Below, one piece after another: positions 1 through 5,313 of a stretch of DNA of 5,313 nt. Position 1 is the first letter of the stretch, and each line of letters begins with the position of its first letter. The notes beneath the pieces were generated by a model. That model searched no databases and was not told where the DNA came from. It saw nothing but the letters and a program-made list of their open reading frames with translations. Where the stretch lies: positions 1 through 5,313 of the forward strand of contig JAJFIE010000268.1 of the NCBI GenBank assembly GCA_021775275.1, given 5' to 3'. Origin of the DNA: Rhodospirillales bacterium (GTDB lineage Bacteria; Pseudomonadota; Alphaproteobacteria; Rhodospirillales; Casp-alpha2). The translations under genes were made by a program, and so were the position numbers.

Positions 1-1180
1 CCCAGCGGTCGACAATCGCATTGATGGTGGAGAGGCCATCTAATAGCCCTGGAATGTGCGTTTCGGATGGCCGCTGTTGGAATTTCAGCCTGCGAATTGC
101 ATTCGCCATTTCACCTGGTTTGCGTTCACCATCGTCCAGCAACATGGATGAAAGGCCAAGTTCTTGCGCCCGTGATGCCCGGATGAATTGCTCCAGTCGG
201 GGGATGGTGCGCGGTACGATGACGCAGGGCTTATCGAATGAGAGCACTTCACAGAAGGTGTTGTACCCACCCATGGCGACCACACCGGTTGCATGCTGGA
301 ATAATGCTTCCATATGGGCGTCAAATGTAATGGCGTGAACGTTGGGCAAGTTCTGAACCCGGGACATAAAACCCGATTGCTGCTTTGACTGCATGAAGGG
401 GCCAAGAACAAGCAAGGCTTGTGTATCCAGCGACGTGTCGTGTTCATAGGCACGCAGCACCCAGTCGATCATCGTCGCACCATCACCACCACCGCCTGTT
501 GTGACCAACACATAGGGGCGATGCGGCTCGAAGTTATCGGATACATAGGGAAGTGCTACCGACGTATCCCAGTTTCGACGCAAGTAGCCCGTATAAACGG
601 CTTTGCCGCGAATATTGCCGGGAAGATTTAGCCCTTCCAGTGGATCGCAGACATTTTTCAACCCGTAAATCCATATCTGGTCATAGAGATCACGGAGTGC
701 GGGCATGGCGTTCTTGCGCTCCCATTCCTCGGCCAGATGACCTGGTTCATCGAGTACGTCGCGCAAGCCAAGAACAAGCGGAACACTCCGGTCTTTCAGC
801 ATCATCAGAGTTTCGTTTACTTCTCCCCGGAGACCAAGCGGCTCCTTATCCACAATAAACAGATCGGGTTTGAACATTTCTGCCGTGTGTTTGATCAAGC
901 CGGCCCGAAGCGCCACGGTTTCTTCGATCCCCATCTCAAGGCTCAGGGATGTATACTCGCCATGGCGTAGCTTGATGACGCCTGGAATACGGATAAAATC
1001 CACACGGGTGCGGAAATCAAAACTGCCAATAATCGGTGAGCCGGACAGGATAAGAATAGACATGTCGGCCCGGTGACCAACCAGTGAATGCGCGATGGTT
1101 TGGCAACGCCGAAGGTGGCCAAGTCCAAACGTGTCATGACTATAAATCAACAGGCGGATTTTTCCGCGTTCTCTTCCCAT
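1..1180 (-). CDS. MurG-like predicted glycosyltransferase (GT-B fold, COG4671-type), C-terminus cut by window edge
   Basis: The reading frame is open for 393 codons from the ATG at 1180 to the left edge, with no stop. The N-terminus, LLIYSHDTFGLGHLRRC (residues 10-26), has the Gly-rich GLGH-LRR loop of MurG-like nucleotide-sugar transferases. A second Gly-rich strand, VTTGGGGDG (226-234), opens the C-terminal Rossmann domain. The segment MGGYNTFCEVLSFDKPCVIVPR (303-324, with key residues G304, G305, N307 and E311) matches the donor-binding region of the MurG/GT28 C-terminal domain. No signal peptide or membrane segment is visible, so it is probably cytosolic or peripheral. An in-frame TAA at 1205-1207, with only non-start codons between, makes this ATG the only reasonable start; GGGGAA lies 4 bases upstream. 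Related proteins are about 380-400 residues, so little is probably missing. Donor and acceptor cannot be read from the sequence. It lacks the length and context of true MurG in a division cluster. It diverges from the transporter gene. Confidence 0.85.
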   Translation of the reverse strand, partial: MGRERGKIRLLIYSHDTFGLGHLRRCQTIAHSLVGHRADMSILILSGSPIIGSFDFRTRVDFIRIPGVIKLRHGEYTSLSLEMGIEETVALRAGLIKHTAEMFKPDLFIVDKEPLGLRGEVNETLMMLKDRSVPLVLGLRDVLDEPGHLAEEWERKNAMPALRDLYDQIWIYGLKNVCDPLEGLNLPGNIRGKAVYTGYLRRNWDTSVALPYVSDNFEPHRPYVLVTTGGGGDGATMIDWVLRAYEHDTSLDTQALLVLGPFMQSKQQSGFMSRVQNLPNVHAITFDAHMEALFQHATGVVAMGGYNTFCEVLSFDKPCVIVPRTIPRLEQFIRASRAQELGLSSMLLDDGERKPGEMANAIRRLKFQQRPSETHIPGLLDGLSTINAIVDRW

Positions 1181-1355
1181 TTTATTCCCCGACCCTTGTA
1201 TTTTTTAATGAGCATGGGTTAAGCGCCGCGTATGGTAACCATGTTGCACTGCACATGGAAGGAAAACTCACTGTCGGTGTATTGGGCGGAACAAGGTAGT
1301 ATGGTTCGACAACACGAAGAGGTTCGCGCAGCGCAAACAGGGAAATTAGCTTAAC
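1181..1355. promoter_or_regulatory. Divergent intergenic region between the glycosyltransferase and transporter genes
   Basis: These 175 bases separate two divergent starts, so they should contain promoters for both genes. I found no convincing -35/-10 pair: TAGTAT at 1297-1302 resembles a -10 box for the plus strand but lacks a good -35 at normal spacing. The ribosome-binding candidate for the transporter is CAGGGAA at 1338-1344, about 11 bases before its ATG. GGTTCG occurs twice, at 1303-1308 and 1321-1326, which may be chance. The promoter role is inferred from gene orientation alone. Confidence 0.45.
1213..1243. repeat. Imperfect inverted repeat in the divergent intergenic region
   Basis: CATGGGTTA at 1213-1221 pairs with TAACCATG at 1236-1243. 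This gives eight base pairs with one extra G, around a 14-base GC-rich spacer. A second, overlapping short palindrome, ATGGTAACCAT, lies at 1232-1242. It sits 33-63 bases upstream of the glycosyltransferase start, so it could be a repressor operator or a leader hairpin of that transcript. There is no T-run on the minus-strand side that would make it a clear terminator. The arms are short and chance is possible. Confidence 0.3.
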
Positions 1356-3224
1356 ATGGCGGAAAATCTTTCAGGAAACAGTGCCGAGTTCCAGATGTGG
1401 GTAACCTTCGCCCTCATCATCGGCGCGTTCCTGTTCTATGTTTTTGAACGCGCAACTATGGAGATGACCTCTGTCGGCCTGATTTGTCTGTTATTGGTCT
1501 TTTTTCATTTTTACCCCGTCGTTAATGCTCATGTTGAGAACTCTGTGGATCCGGTGCGAATTCTGCATGGGTTTTCCAATCCCGCACTGATCACCGTCCT
1601 CGCCTTGTTGGTGGTCGGTCAGGGTATGGTGAGGACAGGTGTTCTGGATCATGGCGCCCGGGTCATTTTGGCCATGGCACGAGGTGGAACGGGGGTGTTT
1701 TTTGCTCTGTTTTTCTCCCTCACCATGGTGATCATCATCAGTGCATTTTTGAATAATATTCCCGTGGTCGTGATCTTTATTCCCATTATGCAGGCGCTGG
1801 CTGCCCGGTTCGGTCAGTCCGCCAGTAAATGGATGATCCCGCTGAGTTATGCGGCGGTGTTTGGCGGCATGACGACGCTGATCGGTTCGGGCACTAATTT
1901 GTTGGTGAACAGCGCGTTGATTGAAATGGGGGAAAAACCATTCGGTTTTTTTGATTTCTCCATCCCCGGCATGGTTCTGGCGGGTGTGGGCCTTATCTAT
2001 ATCACCATTATTGCACCACGACTATTGCCGGACCGGACCGACACGACGGATGAAACCGGTAACCGGGACGGTAAACAGTTTCTCGCCCAGATCACCGTCA
2101 ACGAGGGAGCGACCCTGATTGGGGAGATGGCAGTTGGGGGTATCTTCAGAGGGTTGCCCAATCTGACCATCCGTATGATTCAGCGGCGCGAGGTCATGTT
2201 GCTGCCGCCTTATGAGGATGTGGAAATACAGATTGGTGATATCCTTGTGGTTGCAGCAACGCGAAAGGCGCTCAGGGAAGCGCTTGCCGGCGATCCGGGT
2301 CTTCTGCACCCTGATCTGGGGGATGAAAGGTGGGGAACGCGCCTCGAAGCCCGTCCATGGGAAGAGGGTGAGCAGATGTTGGGCGAGGTTATGGTCGTGC
2401 CCGGTTCGCGTTTTGTCGGGCAGACGTTGCCGCAGATCGGTTTTCGCTACAAAGCCAATTGCATTGTGCTTGGTATTCAACGCCGTTCGCGCATGATCAG
2501 ATCGCAGATAACGGAAATTCGCCTGCAATCAGGTGATGTCCTGTTGGTGCAGGGACCGCCCGATGACATATCGCAATTAAAAGACAGTCGTGACGTTGTT
2601 CTGATCGAGTGGTCAACGGAGGAATTACCGGCACTTGATCATGCGCGTCGTGCACTCGCCATCATGGTCGGCGTTGTCGTCCTGGCGGCTTCGGGCATTC
2701 TGCCAATCGTTGTGAGCGCGCTGTGTGGTGCGGCTGCGATGGTGATCTGTGGCATTCTGAACGTACAGCAGGCATTCCGCGCCCTCGATTCAAAGATTGT
2801 CACGACCATTGCCGCTGCCTTGGCATTGGGTGTCGCCATGCAGGAAACAGGGGGCGCAACCTTCCTCGCGCGCGGACTGGTCGCTGCTTTGGACGGTCAA
2901 TCACCAACGGTTATGCTGTCGCTGTTTTTCCTTGTAGTGGCGGCGCTTGCCAACGTGGTAAGCACCAAGGCCTGTGCCGTACTGTTTACCCCCATTGCCG
3001 TGGATATTGCACGCGAGATCGGCGTGCCGCCGGAAGCTTTTGCCGTTGCTATCGTATTTGCCGCCAACTGTTCGTTTGCGTCGCCGCTGGGCTATCAGAC
3101 CAACCTGTTGGTGATGGCGCCGGGTGGTTATCGGTTCGTTGATTTTGCGCGCGCGGGCGTGCCGTTGATCTTTTTTATGTGGGTCGCGTTTACACTGTTT
3201 GTCCCCTGGTATTACGATTTGTGA
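1356..3224 (+). CDS. SLC13/DASS-family anion permease with two central RCK_C (TrkA-C) domains
   Basis: This is a 622-residue inner-membrane transporter. The N-terminal membrane half (about 15-221) has hydrophobic helices at roughly 15-32, 36-57, 77-92, 113-150, 160-188 and 203-221. It contains FLNNIPVVVIFIPI (131-144) and the substrate/sodium-site hairpin IGSGTNLLVN (176-185). A soluble insert (about 222-428) holds two RCK_C-like domains, near 243-303 and 341-402, each ending in a GDxLxVxx strand (GDILVVAA, GDVLLVQG). The second membrane half (about 430-620) contains IAAALALGVAMQETGG (485-500) and SPLGYQTNLLVMAPGGY (576-592), the repeat counterpart of the first hairpin. Family members move di- or tricarboxylates, sulfate or related anions, usually with sodium. 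The RCK_C pair suggests ligand gating, as in E. coli YfbS-like and algal SAC1/SLT proteins. The substrate cannot be told from sequence. An in-frame TAG at 1347-1349 fixes the ATG at 1356 as the most upstream start. Residues 536-538 (STK) depart from the usual Asn-rich motif. Confidence 0.93.
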   Translation: MAENLSGNSAEFQMWVTFALIIGAFLFYVFERATMEMTSVGLICLLLVFFHFYPVVNAHVENSVDPVRILHGFSNPALITVLALLVVGQGMVRTGVLDHGARVILAMARGGTGVFFALFFSLTMVIIISAFLNNIPVVVIFIPIMQALAARFGQSASKWMIPLSYAAVFGGMTTLIGSGTNLLVNSALIEMGEKPFGFFDFSIPGMVLAGVGLIYITIIAPRLLPDRTDTTDETGNRDGKQFLAQITVNEGATLIGEMAVGGIFRGLPNLTIRMIQRREVMLLPPYEDVEIQIGDILVVAATRKALREALAGDPGLLHPDLGDERWGTRLEARPWEEGEQMLGEVMVVPGSRFVGQTLPQIGFRYKANCIVLGIQRRSRMIRSQITEIRLQSGDVLLVQGPPDDISQLKDSRDVVLIEWSTEELPALDHARRALAIMVGVVVLAASGILPIVVSALCGAAAMVICGILNVQQAFRALDSKIVTTIAAALALGVAMQETGGATFLARGLVAALDGQSPTVMLSLFFLVVAALANVVSTKACAVLFTPIAVDIAREIGVPPEAFAVAIVFAANCSFASPLGYQTNLLVMAPGGYRFVDFARAGVPLIFFMWVAFTLFVPWYYDL

Positions 3225-3228
3225 CAGT

Positions 3229-3280
3229 CCGGTTATCACAAACCAGGTTCAGACGTGACTAACCGGTGACTCTGTTTTAT
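3229..3280 (+). terminator. Bulged stem-loop after the transporter gene, probable terminator
   Basis: CCGGTTATCAC at 3229-3239 pairs with GTGACTAACCGG at 3255-3266. This makes an 11-base-pair stem with one bulged C and a 15-base loop. It begins 5 bases after the transporter stop codon. A loose T-rich stretch (CTGTTTTAT, 3272-3280) follows, but it is offset by about five bases and interrupted, so this is not a textbook intrinsic terminator. It could also be an RNA-stabilising 3' hairpin or part of the serC leader. Confidence 0.5.
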
Positions 3281-3351
3281 GGTTTATGTTGCGTTGCAGC
3301 ATTCGGTTGCTGATATGCCCTGCCTGAAAATACAGATCACTGGAATAATTC
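3267..3351 (+). promoter_or_regulatory. serC upstream/leader region, candidate cis-regulatory RNA
   Basis: This stretch between the stem-loop and the serC start should hold the serCA promoter and 5' leader. A small hairpin is visible: CAGCA at 3297-3301 pairs with TGCTG at 3308-3312 around a six-base loop. A weaker CTG/CAG pairing follows at 3324-3326 and 3333-3335. Alphaproteobacterial serC-serA operons are known to carry a conserved 'serC' leader RNA motif, and the position fits. I cannot confirm the consensus by eye. No strong -35/-10 pair is evident: TTGCTG at 3307-3312 with TACAGA at 3331-3336 is poor. The role is inferred from position and operon type. Confidence 0.3.
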
Positions 3352-4509
3352 GTGACAAAACTCCTCTCAAAACCTGTGAATCCAAATTTTTCCTCCGGCC
3401 CGTGCGCCAAGCGTCCCGGTTGGACGACCTCAGCGCTCGATGCTTGCCCCGTCGGCCGCTCGCATCGCTCGGCGGTGGGAAAATTGCGACTGGCCGACGC
3501 CATTTCATTGAGCCGGGAGATTCTTGGTATTCCGAAAGACTGGCGGATGGGAATTGTTCCGGCGTCGGATACGGGGGCGGTGGAAATGGCCTTGTGGTCC
3601 CTGTTGGGACAACGCGGCGTGGACATGCTGGCCTGGGAAAGTTTCGGCAAGGGTTGGGTGACGGACGTGGTCAAACAACTGGCGCTGGACGATGTTCGTG
3701 TTATCGAAGCCGGATATGGTGAGTTGCCTGATTTGCAGCAGGTTGATTGCTCGCGAGACGTAGTCTTCACATGGAATGGAACAACGTCTGGCGTGCGCGT
3801 TCCCGATGCCGACTGGATTGCCGATGATCGTACCGGACTGACCATCTGTGATGCCACATCGGCGACCTTCGCCATGAACCTGCCGTGGCGGAAACTCGAT
3901 GTGGTGACCTATTCGTGGCAGAAAGTGATGGGCGGCGAAGGCGCACATGGTGTGCTGATTCTCAGTCCCCGCGCTGTGGAACGGCTGGAATCCTATGCAC
4001 CCGCATGGCCATTGCCGAAGATTTTCCGTCTGACCAAAGGTGGTAAATTGATCGATGGGATTTTCAAGGGAGAAACCATCAATACACCAAGTATGCTGGC
4101 TGTGGAGGATGCCCTCGATGGTTTGCGTTGGGCCCAATCCATCGGCGGACTGAGTGCCCTGATTGAACGCACGGAGCGCAATGCGGCAGCCATTGATGCA
4201 TGGGTGTCGCGCACAGCGTGGGCTGACTATCTGGCCACGGAACCCCGGTGCCGCTCGACAACCTCGGTCTGTCTGCGCATATCTGACGAACGCGTCACAG
4301 AAATGGGCGAATCAGATCAGCGGGCATTGGTCAAACGAATGACCACCATGCTTGATAACGAGGGCGCTGCCTATGACATCGGGGCCTACCGTGATGCACC
4401 GCCGGGATTGCGCATTTGGGCCGGTGCAACTGTTGAAACATCGGATCTGGAATTGCTGTTTCCATGGCTCGAGTGGGCGTTTGAAGCCGCCCTCAACGAA
4501 ACCCCCTGA
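3352..4509 (+). CDS. serC: Phosphoserine aminotransferase (Methanosarcina/alphaproteobacterial type)
   Basis: This PLP enzyme transfers the amino group from glutamate to 3-phosphohydroxypyruvate to give 3-phosphoserine, the second step of serine synthesis, in the cytoplasm. The protein is 385 residues, full length for this SerC subfamily. Diagnostic features are [15 protein letters not shown] (10-24), SHRS (37-40), WNGTTSGVR (141-149), the cofactor aspartate D167 in ICDATSATF, the Schiff-base lysine K191 in [17 protein letters not shown] (244-247) and RIWAGATVE (354-362). The start is GTG: an in-frame TAA at 3346-3348 excludes anything upstream, and the first internal Met is residue 67, after conserved motifs. 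A second GTG at codon 9 lacks a ribosome-binding site. The site before the first GTG is also weak (TGGA at 3341-3344). It is followed after 30 bases by serA, and the two probably share one transcript. A homologous class V aminotransferase of other specificity is unlikely given these motifs and the serA neighbour. Confidence 0.96.
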   Translation: MTKLLSKPVNPNFSSGPCAKRPGWTTSALDACPVGRSHRSAVGKLRLADAISLSREILGIPKDWRMGIVPASDTGAVEMALWSLLGQRGVDMLAWESFGKGWVTDVVKQLALDDVRVIEAGYGELPDLQQVDCSRDVVFTWNGTTSGVRVPDADWIADDRTGLTICDATSATFAMNLPWRKLDVVTYSWQKVMGGEGAHGVLILSPRAVERLESYAPAWPLPKIFRLTKGGKLIDGIFKGETINTPSMLAVEDALDGLRWAQSIGGLSALIERTERNAAAIDAWVSRTAWADYLATEPRCRSTTSVCLRISDERVTEMGESDQRALVKRMTTMLDNEGAAYDIGAYRDAPPGLRIWAGATVETSDLELLFPWLEWAFEAALNETP

Positions 4510-4526
4510 ATAAACCGTCAGATAAC

Positions 4527-4534
4527 GGAGAGAG
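4527..4534 (+). promoter_or_regulatory. Strong ribosome-binding site of serA
   Basis: GGAGAGAG lies 5 bases before the serA ATG at 4540, in the 30-base gap after serC. It contrasts with the weak site and GTG start of serC, which suggests independent and efficient initiation of serA on the shared message. No promoter or hairpin is visible in this gap. Confidence 0.75.
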
Positions 4535-4539
4535 AGTTA

Positions 4540-5313
4540 ATGCCAAAAGTATTGATCGCCGACAAGATGAGCCCACTGGCGGCGAAATGTTTTGAACGCG
4601 GTGGTGTTGAGGTTGATGTCAAAACCGGAATGTCGGCGGAAAAATTGATTGCGTGTATCAAAGATTATGACGGCGTCGCCATCCGCTCATCGTCGAAAAT
4701 TACGGCGGACGTCCTGGCGGCGGCGGAAAATCTGAAGGTTGTCGGGCGCGCCGGAATTGGCGTCGACAATGTTGATGTGCCGGCAGCGACGGCGTGCGGC
4801 GTCGTGGTCATGAACACGCCGTTCGGCAACGCCATCACCACGGCGGAGCATGCGATTTCCATGATGCTGGCGCTGGCGCGGCAAATTCCCCAGGCCAATC
4901 AATCGACCCACGCCGGCAAATGGGAGAAATCCAGTTTCATGGGTGTGGAACTTATGAATAAGGCCCTCGGGATCATCGGCTGCGGGAATATAGGTTCTAT
5001 TGTTGCTGATCGGGCACAGGGTCTGAAGATGCGGGTGCTCGCATTTGATCCCTATCTGACACCTGAGCGCGCCGCAGAAATTGGTGTTGAGAAGGTGGAT
5101 CTGGACCGGTTGCTGTCCCATGCGGACTTTATCAGCCTTCACACTCCCATGACGGATGCCACGCGCGGGTTGATTGATGCCGCCGCTATTGCCAAGACCA
5201 AACCGGGGGTGCGGATCATCAATTGCGCCCGCGGCGGGCTGGTTGTGGAAGCTGACCTGAAGGCGGCGCTGGAATCCGGTCATGTGGCGGGCGCCGCCAT
5301 GGATGTCTTCGAG
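4540..5313 (+). CDS. serA: D-3-phosphoglycerate dehydrogenase, 5' part (cut by window edge)
   Basis: This enzyme oxidises 3-phosphoglycerate to 3-phosphohydroxypyruvate with NAD+, the first and usually feedback-regulated step of serine synthesis, in the cytoplasm. The frame is open for 258 codons to the right edge. Visible motifs are the N-terminal MPKVLIADKMSP, the substrate-loop IRSSSKITADVL (48-59), GRAGIGVDNVD (69-79), the NAD-binding GCGNIG (147-152) followed by an acidic strand end at D170 (AFDPY), HTPMTDATRGLI (201-212) and INCARGGLV (227-235) with the catalytic arginine R231. The sequence ends at AAMDVFE. The catalytic Glu and His of the family, and any intervening or ACT regulatory domain, therefore lie outside the window. 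The long (about 525-residue) or short form cannot be decided. The start is fixed by the ribosome-binding site 5 bases upstream and by the standard N-terminus. It follows serC by 30 bases. Other 2-hydroxyacid dehydrogenases are unlikely given the serC partner. Confidence 0.95.
   Translation, partial: MPKVLIADKMSPLAAKCFERGGVEVDVKTGMSAEKLIACIKDYDGVAIRSSSKITADVLAAAENLKVVGRAGIGVDNVDVPAATACGVVVMNTPFGNAITTAEHAISMMLALARQIPQANQSTHAGKWEKSSFMGVELMNKALGIIGCGNIGSIVADRAQGLKMRVLAFDPYLTPERAAEIGVEKVDLDRLLSHADFISLHTPMTDATRGLIDAAAIAKTKPGVRIINCARGGLVVEADLKAALESGHVAGAAMDVFE

Noticed and set aside
21..1299. Chain of short plus-strand open frames over the glycosyltransferase and into the intergenic region
   Set aside because: Those before 1180 are antisense to a continuous 393-codon frame with conserved motifs. 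The 71-codon frame at 1084-1299 also mostly overlaps that gene and shows no recognisable domain.
1244..1302. Possible sigma-70 promoter using TTGCAC (1244-1249) or a later -35 with TAGTAT (1297-1302)
   Set aside because: No pair has acceptable spacing with good matches at both boxes, so I do not call a promoter position.
2022..2528. Long open frame (168 codons) antisense to the transporter
   Set aside because: It lies wholly inside the well-supported permease gene. Its translation is low in complexity of motif, rich in Arg/His/Pro, and matches no family I recognise. It is a shadow frame.
3249..4137. Two overlapping minus-strand open frames of about 210 codons across serC
   Set aside because: They oppose a gene with intact family motifs from end to end, and their products have no recognisable domain. 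High GC third positions in serC explain the lack of stops.
1356..4509. Transporter, serC and serA as one functional serine import/synthesis unit
   Set aside because: They share orientation, but a 127-base gap with a terminator-like hairpin separates transporter from serC, and SLC13-type carriers are not known to me as serine transporters.
4687..5283. 198-codon open frame antisense to serA
   Set aside because: It is a shadow of the serA coding sequence, with no family resemblance and no ribosome-binding signal that stands out.

Overview
The window looks like ordinary chromosomal sequence from an alphaproteobacterium. The main evidence is the serC-serA gene pair and the type of SerC it carries: the roughly 385-residue 'Methanosarcina/alphaproteobacterial' phosphoserine aminotransferase, with an N-terminal [11 protein letters not shown] motif. 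Rhodospirillales or a related order is a plausible guess, but the sequence alone does not settle it. There are four protein genes, two of them cut by the window edges. I see no tRNA, rRNA, insertion sequence, CRISPR array or prophage gene.

Layout. Positions 1-1180, minus strand: a MurG-like (GT-B fold) predicted glycosyltransferase that runs off the left edge, so its C-terminus is missing. Positions 1181-1355: a divergent intergenic region with an imperfect inverted repeat but no convincing sigma-70 promoter. Positions 1356-3224, plus strand: a 622-residue membrane transporter of the SLC13/DASS (CitT-like) superfamily, with two RCK_C (TrkA-C) domains inserted between its two membrane halves. 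Positions 3225-3351: a gap holding a strong bulged stem-loop just after the transporter stop codon, then a short serC leader. Positions 3352-4509, plus: serC, starting with GTG. Positions 4540-5313, plus: the 5' part of serA, cut by the right edge after 258 codons.

How the genes work together. SerA and SerC catalyse consecutive steps of the phosphorylated serine pathway: 3-phosphoglycerate to 3-phosphohydroxypyruvate, then to 3-phosphoserine. With only 30 bases between them they almost certainly form one operon. The transporter is probably a separate unit, because a terminator-like hairpin lies between it and serC. The glycosyltransferase is transcribed the other way, and nothing in the sequence ties it to serine synthesis. 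No previously undescribed system is evident. The points most worth checking are the serC leader, the altered motif in the second half of the transporter, and the two intergenic inverted repeats.
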